A DNA stretch of 64,000 nt from JABSSA01 sp039984715 (GTDB lineage: Bacteria; Pseudomonadota; Alphaproteobacteria; Rhodobacterales; Rhodobacteraceae). Made by a program: the position numbers and the translations under genes. Location: positions 248,001-312,000 of the forward strand of contig JBDWUA010000015.1 in the NCBI GenBank assembly GCA_039984715.1, read 5' to 3'. The notes beneath the pieces were generated by a model, which was given only the letters and a program-made list of their open reading frames with translations, was not told where the DNA came from and searched no databases. The first letter of the stretch is position 1, and every line of letters begins with the position of its first letter. Shown here piece by piece: positions 44,722 to 54,199 of this stretch.

Positions 44722-45204
44722 TCAGCCTCCTATGAAACCGGGTAAGGGACGTAGGTAGATACCAAGGATTTCCTGCACCAAGTACCAAACGATCAATGTC
44801 GCGACCAAAGCAACAGGCACCATAATGTGCCACTTACGTTCGCCAAGAATGTAGGAGCCAAGTATCAAGAACGCGGCTGTTGAGAACAAAAACCCCAGTG
44901 GCCGCAAACACAGTGCATAGGCCACCATCAATCCCAGCAGGAACAAAGCCTGTCCCAGGTGATAATCACCCAACCGCCGGTAATCGATTTCGCCTTCTTT
45001 TGCTTCGCCTTTTTCAAGACCCAACAGGATGATCAAAGACGCGATCATGCCTAGGATCGACAGGACCTTGGGAAAGGTACTTGGCCATATCGGATTTCGT
45101 TTCATGAAGGGCGCAAGATCGCCATCCATCGTGAACCAGGCCGCATAGCCATAGGCTAAACATATTCCTAGAAAAATCAGCGCGATCCAACGATCAAGTG
45201 CCAT
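44722..45204 (-). CDS. tctB: Tripartite tricarboxylate transporter, small permease TctB
   Basis: A 160-residue inner-membrane protein with four membrane segments (WIALIFLGICLAYGYAAW, VLSILGMIASLIILLG, ALFLLGLMVAYALCLRPLGF, IMVPVALVATLIVWYLV). Standard length for TctB. It stabilises or assists TctA. A strong stem lies between its start and the stop of tctC. Confidence 0.92.
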   Translation of the reverse strand: MALDRWIALIFLGICLAYGYAAWFTMDGDLAPFMKRNPIWPSTFPKVLSILGMIASLIILLGLEKGEAKEGEIDYRRLGDYHLGQALFLLGLMVAYALCLRPLGFLFSTAAFLILGSYILGERKWHIMVPVALVATLIVWYLVQEILGIYLRPLPGFIGG

Positions 45205-45225
45205 ATGCCCCCCCAGTGTCGTCGA

Positions 45226-45251
45226 CAGCAGAGCGAAAGTTCGCTCTGCTG
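45226..45251 (-). promoter_or_regulatory. 12-bp stem between tctC and tctB
   Basis: CAGCAGAGCGAA and TTCGCTCTGCTG form a perfect inverted repeat with a minimal loop, in the tctC-tctB gap. There is no U-run, so rather than a full terminator it is probably a stabilising stem that keeps binding-protein mRNA abundant relative to the membrane subunits. Confidence 0.65.
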
Positions 45252-45264
45252 AATTGGTTTTGTC

Positions 45265-46251
45265 TTACAAAAAGCCGAGTTTCTTCATCAGATCACCAAT
45301 GGTTTTTTCTTGGCCTTCTAGGAACGTTTGGAAGTCGCTGCCAGAATTGTGGATGTTCACCCAACCGTTCCGCGCCCGCACTTCTTCCCATTCTGGGGTG
45401 TCGTACATTTTGTCGATGGCATCTTGGTACATTGCCAGTTTGTCATCCGGCAAACCGGGCGCACCAAAGAATCCACGCCAGTTGACGAATGTTGTATCAA
45501 TGCCTTGTTCTTGCATTGTTTTAGCATCCGGTGCGGCCTCAACGCGTGCATCCGACGTAACGCCAATAATTTTGACTTCGCCTGCATCTGCAAGATCGAC
45601 AGCTTCAGAGAACCCTGTCGAAAGGGCTGCAATTTCTCCGGAAAGCAATGCCGCCATAGCTTTGCCGCCTGCGTCATATGGAATGTACTTCACGCCAAGC
45701 GCATCCCGGCCAGACGCCTCCATGACCATCGCAGCAACCAGATGATCCATACCGCCCGGAACAGATCCGCCACCAATGGCAGTGGACGATGGGTTTGCAT
45801 CGTAAGCCGCCAACAGGTCATCCATCGAGTTGATAGGACTTTCTTTGCCCACAACAATCGCAGCGTAATCACCGATTGTGCCAGACACGAGCGTAAGATC
45901 GCGGAAGTTATGTGGGAAAACGCCAGTCAGGGAACGGATCACGATTGGTGTCGAATTGACCATCAATGTCCCGTGATTGCTGTCTGCGTTTTCGATCAAA
46001 AAGCCGATGGCCTTACCACCACCGCCACCCGACATGTTTTCGAATGTCGCGTTTCCGACCAGACCTGCACCCGTCAGGGCTTCGCCTGTGCCACGTGCAG
46101 TTCCATCCCAACCACCACCGGCACCGCCGGGGATCAGAAAGTGAATGCTATCTACAACCTGATGCCCATCGGCAAAAACAGGTGAGCTAAAAGAGGCCGC
46201 AGCAACAGCAGCAGCCATCATGACCCGCCGGGTCAATCCAAAATTCGTCAT
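45265..46251 (-). CDS. tctC: Tripartite tricarboxylate transporter, binding protein TctC
   Basis: A 328-residue periplasmic binding protein starting at 46251 (MTNFGLTRRVMMAAAVAAASFSSPVFA signal), with GGGAGGAACAT just before the ATG. Family segments are IHFLIPGGAGGGWDGTARGTGEAL, AAIVVGKESPI, GGGSVPGGMDHLVAAM and YIPYDAGGKAMAALLSGEIAAL. First gene of the tctCBA operon, divergent from the tctDE-type sensor pair with about 106 bp between. Confidence 0.94.
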   Translation of the reverse strand: MTNFGLTRRVMMAAAVAAASFSSPVFADGHQVVDSIHFLIPGGAGGGWDGTARGTGEALTGAGLVGNATFENMSGGGGGKAIGFLIENADSNHGTLMVNSTPIVIRSLTGVFPHNFRDLTLVSGTIGDYAAIVVGKESPINSMDDLLAAYDANPSSTAIGGGSVPGGMDHLVAAMVMEASGRDALGVKYIPYDAGGKAMAALLSGEIAALSTGFSEAVDLADAGEVKIIGVTSDARVEAAPDAKTMQEQGIDTTFVNWRGFFGAPGLPDDKLAMYQDAIDKMYDTPEWEEVRARNGWVNIHNSGSDFQTFLEGQEKTIGDLMKKLGFL

Positions 46252-46357
46252 ATGTTCCTCCCATTTGACAAGAACGTTCGTTGCCGTTCTGACTGCTAAG
46301 ACAAACACGCGAACCTGACATGGACCTGTCACCGGTCTGAATTCGAAATGAGGCGCA

Positions 46358-47020
46358 ATGCGATTTCTTCTGGTTGAGGATAACCTAAACCTTGCCTCCG
46401 CGACTGCGGATCGGTTGTCCTTGGACGGGCATGTCGTCGATCACGCACCGGATTTGGAAACCGCCAAGGATTATGTCGGAACGACAAGCTATGACCTTGT
46501 TTTACTTGATATAATGTTGCCTGATGGGGATGGCAGAAGCTTTTTGAACCACCTGCGAACTGCGCGGATTGACACCCCTGTCATCGCGGTCACGGCGCGT
46601 TCTGAAGTCAGTGACAGGGTCGGTATTTTGGATCTGGGTGCGGATGACTACATCACCAAACCTTTTGACTTTTCCGAGTTGGAAGCGCGATGCAGAGCCG
46701 TTTTACGACGTCGGGCCGGCGCCACCAGCAATGCGCAGCGAATCGGAGACATCGAATTCAACCGATTGGCGGGAACCTTGTCCTATGGCGACGAAACTGT
46801 GGCCTTAAGGACGCGCGAATTACGCCTTCTTGAACTGTTGGTCGATAACTCGAATATCATTCTGTCCAAAACAAAACTGGTCGACCGCATGTTTTCCTAT
46901 GACGAGGACGTTTCTGAAAACGCCATCGAAGTGTATATCGGTCGACTGCGCAAACACTTGGCTGGATCTCATGTTTCGATCACTACGATCCGGGGCATCG
47001 GTTACCGGTTGGACGTTTGA
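46358..47020 (+). CDS. tctD: TctD-like response regulator (OmpR family)
   Basis: A 220-residue regulator with a receiver domain (VEDNLNLA acidic pocket, phospho-acceptor Asp51 in LLDIMLPDGDG, Lys in YITKPF) and a winged-helix DNA-binding domain (LRTRELRLLELLVDNSNIIL, ENAIEVYIGRLRKHL, TIRGIGYRLDV). It overlaps the kinase start by four bases. It should activate the divergent tctCBA operon, as in other bacteria. Confidence 0.93.
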   Translation: MRFLLVEDNLNLASATADRLSLDGHVVDHAPDLETAKDYVGTTSYDLVLLDIMLPDGDGRSFLNHLRTARIDTPVIAVTARSEVSDRVGILDLGADDYITKPFDFSELEARCRAVLRRRAGATSNAQRIGDIEFNRLAGTLSYGDETVALRTRELRLLELLVDNSNIILSKTKLVDRMFSYDEDVSENAIEVYIGRLRKHLAGSHVSITTIRGIGYRLDV

Positions 47021-48390
47021 TGAAGGGTCGCGCTTTGGGATCGATGCGACGACAAATGATTGCGCAATTGGTGGTCGGAGCGGCACTACTGGCTGCTTTG
47101 TTGATCTTTGTGTTTCAAGATTTTGCACGCCGTTTTGCCGAGGAAAGTCAGGACAACGTTCTGTTGGCGTCGGCGACGTCGATCTTGGAAAACGTCAGCG
47201 AGGATGCGGGGGGGTTGATCGTCGATATTCCATACGCAGCCCTTGCAATGTTGGGCAGCGTGTCTGACGACCGCGTGTTTTATCGGGTAGATCAAGGACC
47301 AACCTTCGTGACCGGGTATGATGATTTATCCGTAGCCGAAACAACAACGGCAAACGACACATCCTTTGTCAGCTCTGGGTTTCGGGGCGACCAAATACGC
47401 GCCGTGACCACCAGCCGCTTGTTGTCATTGGGGGGCCAAACGCAACGCATTCGTGTGACGGTCGCACAAACACAGGATGGCTTGGGGGATCGGTTGGATG
47501 AATTGTTCAGGCGTGCCGTTCTGCTTGGGTTAGGGTTCTTTGTGTTGGCAACCGGGCTTTCTGTCTGGACAGCAACGCGGGTCCTGCGACCGATGCAGGA
47601 ATTGGCCCTGTCTGTGTCCAGACGTGGCCCTGACGAATTGCGCCCTTTTGAACGACCCGTGCCAACTGAAATGGTGCCGCTGATCTCATCCCTAAATGGC
47701 TTCATCGCGCGGCTCAGGCGGGCATTGGACAGGTCCGAAGATTTCATCACAGAAGCCGCACATCGTGTTAGAACCCCATTGGCAACGGTGCGCACACAGG
47801 CCGAAGTACTTTCGCGCCGCATCGAGCGAGACGAAAACCGCCAAACATTGCGTAAAATGATCCGCGCGATTGACGAAAGCAGCCGCGCCGCGGGTCAGTT
47901 ACTGGATCAGGCCATGGTCAATTTGCGCACGGACGCGTTGCAACCCACCCAGATCGATTTGAACGATTGCCTTCAGGATGTTGTGACACGCCTGACCCCA
48001 GTTGCCGAATTGCGCGATATTGAGCTGACAACGACTTTCGCAGACGATTGTCACGTCAGTGTGGACCCAATTTTGATCCAGAACGCGGTCAGTAACCTTT
48101 TGGACAACGCAATTAAATACACAAGCGCAGAAAGCCGCGTGGCATTGTCGACGTCCAGCGACGGTGACGGGGTATACCTAAAGATCTCCGATGAAGGGCC
48201 GGGTTTCGAAGCTGTCGATCAGCCTTTGACAGAACGGTTTGTGCGTGGTTCCGCAGGTGAGGGCACCGTTGGATCAGGTCTGGGCCTGACCATTGCCGCC
48301 GAAGTTTTTGAGGCCCATGGCGGCAAGATGACCCTGAGTAATAACACAGAAGGAAAAGGCGGATGCGTCGACGTTTATTTGCCGCGCTAA
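47017..48390 (+). CDS. tctE: TctE-like sensor histidine kinase
   Basis: A 457-residue membrane kinase. The N-terminal membrane span (QMIAQLVVGAALLAALLIFVF) is followed by a periplasmic sensor of about 130 residues (TctE N-terminal type), a second span (GLGFFVLATGLSVWTATRVL), HAMP, and the phospho-acceptor His249 in AAHRVRTPLATV. ATP-binding boxes are NLLDNAIKYT, DEGPGF and GSGLGLTIA. It is followed by, and overlaps by 28 bp, a gene for a periplasmic binding protein. Confidence 0.92.
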   Translation: MMKGRALGSMRRQMIAQLVVGAALLAALLIFVFQDFARRFAEESQDNVLLASATSILENVSEDAGGLIVDIPYAALAMLGSVSDDRVFYRVDQGPTFVTGYDDLSVAETTTANDTSFVSSGFRGDQIRAVTTSRLLSLGGQTQRIRVTVAQTQDGLGDRLDELFRRAVLLGLGFFVLATGLSVWTATRVLRPMQELALSVSRRGPDELRPFERPVPTEMVPLISSLNGFIARLRRALDRSEDFITEAAHRVRTPLATVRTQAEVLSRRIERDENRQTLRKMIRAIDESSRAAGQLLDQAMVNLRTDALQPTQIDLNDCLQDVVTRLTPVAELRDIELTTTFADDCHVSVDPILIQNAVSNLLDNAIKYTSAESRVALSTSSDGDGVYLKISDEGPGFEAVDQPLTERFVRGSAGEGTVGSGLGLTIAAEVFEAHGGKMTLSNNTEGKGGCVDVYLPR

Positions 48391-49388
48391 GCGCATTACT
48401 CGCATGGACCACCGGCGCGTTCGCGTTTGAGATCGAAGCCGAAACGACGTTTCCCGCAGCAACCGCAACTGTGGAACTGCGTATCATATCGACTGCGGAT
48501 TCTGCCTTTTTCACTCCGGCGGTCCTGGACTTTCAAGCCGCCCATGCCAACATTGCAGTGACCTATGTCGAAGCATCCAGCACCGAAGCCGTCAAAGCGA
48601 TAAGCGAAGGTGCGTCTTTTGATTTGATCGTGTCATCGGCAATGGATTTACAAACCAAGCTTGCCAATGACGGGTTCGCAACAGTTATTCGCAGCTCTGC
48701 CACGTCTGCGGTGCCTGAATGGGCCAAATGGCGCGACAGCGTTTTTGCGTTCACGCAAGAACCCGCGACACTTGTTTTGTCGCCCACAGCATTTGATGGA
48801 TTGCCCGTCCCAGAAACACGCAAAGCATTGATTGAAATCCTACGGGAACACCCGGATCGCTTTCGCGGTCGGATCGGCACATATGACATTCGCCAAAGCG
48901 GTCTTGGATATCTGTTCGCAACACAAGACAGCCGCACGTCGGAAACGTATTGGCGCCTGACCGAGGTCATGGGCGGATTGGCGACCCAGCTTTATTGCTG
49001 TTCTTTAAACATGATCGAAGCGGTTCGATCCGGCGAACTGGCTTTGGCTTACAACGTCCTTGGAAGCTATGCGCGATTGCCCACAGTCAAAACCGACGAT
49101 CTGGTGGTGATCGAATTGGCCGATTACACGGCAACCATGCAGCGGTCTATCTTGATGTTACGAAACAGCGAAAACCCCGATGCGGCAAGATTGTTCGTTG
49201 ATCACCTTCTTAGCACAGCTTGGAGCACATCGGACGAACCCGCCTTTGGGTTTTCTGCCGAGCTTGATCCGGACGATATTTCAGTAAACCGCAAACCGAT
49301 CAGATTGGGGCCGGGGTTGTTGGTGTTTTTGGACCAACACAAGCGCGGCCAGTTTCAACGCGCTTGGGAAAACGCGATCCTGCAATAG
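48363..49388 (+). CDS. Periplasmic binding protein in the tctDE operon (ABC-SBP type)
   Basis: A 341-residue exported protein (RRLFAALSALLAWTTGAFAF signal). The body fits type 2 periplasmic binding proteins of the iron/phosphoglycerate-like class: LRIISTADSAFFTPAVLDFQ, FDLIVSSAMDLQTKLANDG, LVLSPTAF, RGRIGTYDIRQSGLGYLF, LALAYNVLGSYA. No permease genes accompany it. It overlaps the tctE kinase gene by 28 bp, so it is most likely an extra sensing component like PgtC in the PgtABC system. That role is inference. Confidence 0.83.
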   Translation: MRRRLFAALSALLAWTTGAFAFEIEAETTFPAATATVELRIISTADSAFFTPAVLDFQAAHANIAVTYVEASSTEAVKAISEGASFDLIVSSAMDLQTKLANDGFATVIRSSATSAVPEWAKWRDSVFAFTQEPATLVLSPTAFDGLPVPETRKALIEILREHPDRFRGRIGTYDIRQSGLGYLFATQDSRTSETYWRLTEVMGGLATQLYCCSLNMIEAVRSGELALAYNVLGSYARLPTVKTDDLVVIELADYTATMQRSILMLRNSENPDAARLFVDHLLSTAWSTSDEPAFGFSAELDPDDISVNRKPIRLGPGLLVFLDQHKRGQFQRAWENAILQ

Positions 49389-49391
49389 CTG

Positions 49392-50672
49392 TCAAAGCCA
49401 CGACGCGCGTCTGTTGGTTGTGGTTGGTCTGCCGGGCAAATTCACCGTCGCATCTCCACGTGCCGTTGTGGCGACCACTTTTCCCTTGGCGATCACGGCC
49501 AGTCGCGTCGCGCGCAGCCGCAACGCGTCCACCGGGTTTTGCGCATCCAAAACAACCAAGGAGGCAAGTGCGCCTTTGCGCAGGCCATAGTCAGTCAGAC
49601 CCATAATCGCAGCGTTTGTTTCAGTGACCATCGTAAAGCAGCGCGCCATTTCATCAGGATGCGTCATCTGCGCCACGTGCATCCCCATGAATGCGACGTC
49701 CAGCATATCCGCTGTGCCAAGGCTGTACCAAGGGTCCAGAACACAGTCCTGCCCCCACCCGACCTGAATGCCCATTGCTTGCATTTCTTTGACACGGGTC
49801 AGCCCACGGCGTTTGGGAAAGGTGTCGTGACGTCCTTGAAGAACGATATTGATCAGTGGATTGGGGATGGCTGAAATTTCGGCCTCAGCGATCAGTGGCA
49901 GCAGTTTGGACACGTAATAATTGTCCATGGAATGCATCGAGGTCAGATGGCTTGCTGCGACGCGCTTTTGCAGCCCAAGTCTTTGAGTTTGAAACGCCAG
50001 CGCTTCGATATGGCGCGACATCGGGTCGTCCGTCTCATCACAATGAATATCGACCATCAACCCGCGATCAGCAGCGATTTCGCACAGGTCTTTCATTGAG
50101 GCTGCACCGTCCTCCATCGTACGCTCAAAATGTGGGATGCCTCCGACGACATCCACACCCATGTCCAATGCGCGCAGCACGTTGTCACGCCCTGTCTCAG
50201 AGCGATACAACCCGTCTTGTGGAAAGGCGACAAGCTGCAGATCGATATAGTCTTTGACGGCTTCGCGCACCTGCAACATCGCCGTCACTGTGTTCAGGTG
50301 ATCCGGCGTCGTGTCCACGTGGCTGCGAATGGCCAACAGACCCATTGAAACAGCCCAATCGCAATAACGCAAAGCACGTTCGACCATCTCATCCACAGTC
50401 GCCAAATCCCGCAATTCGCCCCAAAGCGAAATACCTTCCAGCAATGTTCCCGAGGCATTCACACGAGGTGTTCCATAGGACAGCGTCGCATCCATGTGGA
50501 AATGCGGATCAACAAAGGGCGGCGCGACCAGATCACCGGTCGCGTCCACGACTTCTTTGGCATCGGCTTGGATGTTTGGAGCGATTTCGACGATGCGATC
50601 GCCCCTGATCGCGATGTCCGCGACAGTGCCATCCGGCAATGTGCCGCCTTTGACGATCAGGTCGAACATCAT
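49392..50672 (-). CDS. codA: Cytosine deaminase / amidohydrolase
   Basis: A 426-residue cytoplasmic metal-dependent amidohydrolase, the same length as E. coli CodA (427). Metal and catalytic parts are PHFHMDATL, HVDTTPDHL, VDIHCDETDDPMSRHIEAL (with the catalytic Glu), SHLTSMHSMDNY and VGWGQDCVLDPWYSLG. It deaminates cytosine to uracil or a related amino-heterocycle. A few CodA-like enzymes act on isoguanine, creatinine or triazines, so the exact substrate is not certain. Last gene of the BMP-type ABC importer operon, which points to a nucleobase or nucleoside as imported substrate. Confidence 0.87.
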   Translation of the reverse strand: MMFDLIVKGGTLPDGTVADIAIRGDRIVEIAPNIQADAKEVVDATGDLVAPPFVDPHFHMDATLSYGTPRVNASGTLLEGISLWGELRDLATVDEMVERALRYCDWAVSMGLLAIRSHVDTTPDHLNTVTAMLQVREAVKDYIDLQLVAFPQDGLYRSETGRDNVLRALDMGVDVVGGIPHFERTMEDGAASMKDLCEIAADRGLMVDIHCDETDDPMSRHIEALAFQTQRLGLQKRVAASHLTSMHSMDNYYVSKLLPLIAEAEISAIPNPLINIVLQGRHDTFPKRRGLTRVKEMQAMGIQVGWGQDCVLDPWYSLGTADMLDVAFMGMHVAQMTHPDEMARCFTMVTETNAAIMGLTDYGLRKGALASLVVLDAQNPVDALRLRATRLAVIAKGKVVATTARGDATVNLPGRPTTTNRRASWL

Positions 50673-51613
50673 CTTTCTCCCTTATTGAATGGCACCATCA
50701 ATGCCGCGGGCACTTCGGCCCTGCGGGACATCAAAACCAACGCGAGTATGGACAAGACATAGGGCATCATCAGAAAAACCTGATAGGGAATAAGCACCCC
50801 AATTTCCGTCTGCTGCAGACGGATTTGCAACGCATCAAACGCGGCAAACAAAATGGCGCCCAACAGGGCTTTGCCCGGACGCCACGCGCCAAAAACCACC
50901 AACGCAATGCAAATCCAACCGCGCCCGTTGACCATCTCGAAAAAGAAACTGTCGAATGCGGACATCGTCAAGAACGCTCCGCCAACTGCCATGAACCCGC
51001 TGCCCACCATGACAGCACCCATACGGATGGCCGTCACGGACAGCCCTTGTGCGGCCACAGCCGACGGGTTTTCGCCCGCAGCACGTACTGCCAGACCAAG
51101 CGGTGTGCGATACAAAACAAACGCCGTCAAAGCCACCAAGAGGAAAGCGGCATAGGTCAGCGGTGTTTGATTGAACAGGGCCGTGCCAATGATCGGAAGA
51201 TCGGACAAAAAAGGCACCGGATACGGTTGAAAGGCTTCGATTTTTGGCGGTGATGACACTTCGGGTAAGACCACACGATAGGTGTAAAATGTGAGCGATG
51301 TCGCCAGCAGCGTGACCCCAATGCCGACCACGTGTTGTGACAATCCAAAGGGCACGGACAAGGTGGCATGCACCAAGCCGATGGCCATTCCAGTGACCAA
51401 AGCGACGCCGACACCACCCCACAAAGGCAGCCCAGCCCAGACACTGATCCATCCGGCAAAAGCTCCGGCGACCATGATCCCTTCGATGCCAAGGTTCAGC
51501 ACCCCGGCCCGTTCGCAGATCAATTCCCCCATGGTGGCAAAGATCAAAGGCGACGCGATACGAATGGCGGCGGCCCAGAACGACGCTGAAATCAGGATGT
51601 CGAACAGTTCCAT
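50669..51613 (-). CDS. BMP-type ABC transporter permease, second subunit
   Basis: A 314-residue polytopic membrane protein of the simple-sugar/nucleoside permease group. ICERAGVLNLGIEGIMVAGAFAG is the hallmark N-terminal segment, and GENPSAVAAQGLSVTAIRMGAVMVG the cytoplasmic coupling region. About eight to ten membrane segments. It overlaps the codA start by four bases. With the preceding permease it forms the heterodimeric channel. Confidence 0.9.
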   Translation of the reverse strand: MELFDILISASFWAAAIRIASPLIFATMGELICERAGVLNLGIEGIMVAGAFAGWISVWAGLPLWGGVGVALVTGMAIGLVHATLSVPFGLSQHVVGIGVTLLATSLTFYTYRVVLPEVSSPPKIEAFQPYPVPFLSDLPIIGTALFNQTPLTYAAFLLVALTAFVLYRTPLGLAVRAAGENPSAVAAQGLSVTAIRMGAVMVGSGFMAVGGAFLTMSAFDSFFFEMVNGRGWICIALVVFGAWRPGKALLGAILFAAFDALQIRLQQTEIGVLIPYQVFLMMPYVLSILALVLMSRRAEVPAALMVPFNKGER

Positions 51614-51614
51614 C

Positions 51615-52664
51615 TTAATCCCTTCGCACGCGGAATTTGGTAATCAATATGGCAAGCACTGTTAGCAGCAACGCTGAGGCAAGCATGATATCCGCCAGAT
51701 AAGTGGGCACACCGGCGGCGCGGCTCATGCTATCGGCCCCGACAAAGATGGCCGCCACAAACAAGGCCGCAACGACAACGCCCAGCGGGTGCAACAACGC
51801 CAGCATGGCGACGACAATCCCGGTGTAGCCAAAGCCCGGCGACAGATCGAGCGTCAGCGATCCTTTCAACCCCGAGACTTCGGAAAAACCCGCCAGCGCG
51901 GCAAGCCCACCGGACAGCAACGCAGTTTTCAAAATGACCCGGCCAACAGGAATGCCAGCAAAGCGTGCCGCGTCCGGGTTTTGACCAACGGCACGCATTT
52001 CAAACCCAAGGGTCGTTTTGGCGTCAATGACCCAAACCGCAATGGCCGCGATCAAAGCCAAGGCAAACCCCCAATGAAGCCTGAGTGTTTCCACGATACG
52101 CGGCAGGCGCGCCTCTGGGATCAATCGGGCCGATTTGGGCCACCCCATGCCAAGCGGGTCTTTTAGTGGGCCTTCCAAAAGATAGGACACGAACAAGAGG
52201 AAAATGAAGTTCAACAACAGCGTGGTCACCACTTCGTCTACGCCCAATCGGGTTTTCAAGAGCGCAGGAATAAGCAACAGCAGCGCGCCAGCGGCCATTG
52301 CCGTGACGGCCAGCAGAGGCAATAAAACGGGCGCAGGCAAGGCCAATGCGCCTGTCCCCAACACGACAGTGACAACCGCCCCGACATAAAGCTGGGCTTC
52401 GGCCCCGATGTTCCAAAGCTTGGCGCGAAAGGCTACCGCGACGGCAAGCCCAGTGAATATCAAAGGCGTCGCCCGGTTCAGTGTTTCAAGTGCTGCGAAT
52501 TTGGATCCAAAAGCCCCTTGAAAGATCAGCCCAAACACAGACCAAGGATTGCCACCCGCGATCAATGCCAGCAGGGCGGCGATGCCAAAACTTGCCGCAA
52601 TGGCCAAAGTTGGCGGCACCAAACGGCGCGACAATGTTGGGTTTGTGATCGGTTCAAGACGCAT
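51615..52664 (-). CDS. BMP-type ABC transporter permease, first subunit
   Basis: A 349-residue polytopic membrane protein. It starts at 52664 (MRLEPITNPTLSRRLVPPTLA), overlapping the ATPase stop by 11 bp; the longer open frame to 52733 would overlap the ATPase further. Family features are NRATPLIFTGLAVAVAFRAK, LWNIGAEAQLYVGAVV and RAVGQNPDAARFAGIPVGRV. One base separates its stop from the next permease. Confidence 0.9.
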   Translation of the reverse strand: MRLEPITNPTLSRRLVPPTLAIAASFGIAALLALIAGGNPWSVFGLIFQGAFGSKFAALETLNRATPLIFTGLAVAVAFRAKLWNIGAEAQLYVGAVVTVVLGTGALALPAPVLLPLLAVTAMAAGALLLLIPALLKTRLGVDEVVTTLLLNFIFLLFVSYLLEGPLKDPLGMGWPKSARLIPEARLPRIVETLRLHWGFALALIAAIAVWVIDAKTTLGFEMRAVGQNPDAARFAGIPVGRVILKTALLSGGLAALAGFSEVSGLKGSLTLDLSPGFGYTGIVVAMLALLHPLGVVVAALFVAAIFVGADSMSRAAGVPTYLADIMLASALLLTVLAILITKFRVRRD

Positions 52665-54198
52665 GCGCGACCTCGGTTTCAAACCCGTCCCCGGCCATCC
52701 ATGCGCCCAACGCATCCGGCTGCATTGTCCCACGCGGGAACGCAGGGCTGAGCCGCCCTTCCGAGATCACGTGAATTACATCCGACAGGGCCATGATCTC
52801 ATCCAGATCTTCGGAAATCAGCAAAACGGCAGCACCCGCATCGCGGGCTTGGGCCAACCGTCCGTGGACGTAATTGACCGCCCCGATATCCAGCCCGCGC
52901 ACAGGTTGGTTGGCCAATATGACCTTGGGTTCGCCATCCAGCACGCGCCCCAGAATGAGCTTTTGCATGTTGCCACCTGACAGCAGCCGAATGCGCGTAT
53001 CTGGACCGGGACAGCGCACATCATATGTGTCGATCAATCCTTCGGTGTGTTTGCGCGCAGCTTTCCAGTTGATCCAGCCCTTGCGCGCAAAATCTGTCGC
53101 ATAGCGTTCCAGCATCGCGTTTTCCGTCAAATCGAAATCCGCAATGGTTCCGGTTTTATGGCGGTCTTCTGGAATGCGCGCGATCCCTTGGGCAATGGCG
53201 GTTCTTGGCGACCAATTGCGGATCACCTGCCCGTCAATCGACAGGATGCCGCTGTGTGGCAACGTCAATCCCGACAATAAATCCGACAAAGCGGCTTGGC
53301 CATTCCCCGAGACACCCGCCAATCCGGTGATTTGCCCAGCGTACAAAGACAAGGATAGGTTCTGCAATCCCGGAATCGCGCCCAAACCTGCGGTAGATAC
53401 ATCTCGCAGCCTGACAATTTCCGGTCCAGCCGGACGCGCCTCGACTGTGGGCGCGGTGACTTCCCTGCCCACCATCAATGCGGCCAATTCTTCGCGTGAC
53501 GTTTCATCAATGGCACGCTGCGCCACCAGTTTCCCGTGCCGCAGCACCAATACACGATTGGAAATGGCCATCACTTCGTGAAGCTTGTGAGAGATGAACA
53601 CAATGGAAAGCCCGGTTCCCACGGCCTCGCGCAGGGTGGCAAACAGCGCTTCGGTTTCTTGTGGTGTCAGAACGGCAGTTGGTTCATCCAGAATAAGAAT
53701 GCGCGCGTTCCGATAGAGCGCTTTGAGGATTTCCACACGCTGACGTTCGCCAACGGTCAAACGGCCGACCCGCGCATTTGGATCAACCGCCAAATGAAAC
53801 CGTTCGGACAATTCAGAAATGCGGGCGCGCGTGGCACGTGCATTCAACGATATCGCGCCAAGGCCTTGCGTTCCCAGTGCAATATTTTCCCAAACCGCCA
53901 GGTTTTCGGCCAGCGTGAAATGTTGATGCACCATGCCAACACCCGCATCCAAAGCAGCGCGCGGATTTCCAGCCGGTAGCGTTTCGCCAAACACTTCGAC
54001 CGATCCTTTGTCGGCCGTGTATTGACCGAACAGGACATTCATCAATGTCGTTTTGCCCGCACCGTTTTCACCGAACAACGCAATCACTTCGCCCTGCCCC
54101 AAGACAAAACTAATGTCGTCATTGGCCGTGACCGGGCCAAATTTTTTGGTGATGTTGGAAAGGCGCAGAACTGGCTGCGCCTGCTCTGCGCCAATCAT
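52654..54198 (-). CDS. BMP-type ABC transporter ATPase with two ABC domains
   Basis: A 514-residue double ATPase. Domain 1 has Walker A GENGAGKTT, signature LTVGERQRVEI and Walker B ILILDEP. Domain 2 has a degenerate Walker A (GVSGNGQAAL) but an intact signature LSGGNMQKLIL, as in sugar/nucleoside importers where only one site hydrolyses well. It energises the permease pair and is encoded directly after the binding protein. Confidence 0.93.
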   Translation of the reverse strand: MIGAEQAQPVLRLSNITKKFGPVTANDDISFVLGQGEVIALFGENGAGKTTLMNVLFGQYTADKGSVEVFGETLPAGNPRAALDAGVGMVHQHFTLAENLAVWENIALGTQGLGAISLNARATRARISELSERFHLAVDPNARVGRLTVGERQRVEILKALYRNARILILDEPTAVLTPQETEALFATLREAVGTGLSIVFISHKLHEVMAISNRVLVLRHGKLVAQRAIDETSREELAALMVGREVTAPTVEARPAGPEIVRLRDVSTAGLGAIPGLQNLSLSLYAGQITGLAGVSGNGQAALSDLLSGLTLPHSGILSIDGQVIRNWSPRTAIAQGIARIPEDRHKTGTIADFDLTENAMLERYATDFARKGWINWKAARKHTEGLIDTYDVRCPGPDTRIRLLSGGNMQKLILGRVLDGEPKVILANQPVRGLDIGAVNYVHGRLAQARDAGAAVLLISEDLDEIMALSDVIHVISEGRLSPAFPRGTMQPDALGAWMAGDGFETEVAHAS

Positions 54199-54199
54199 G

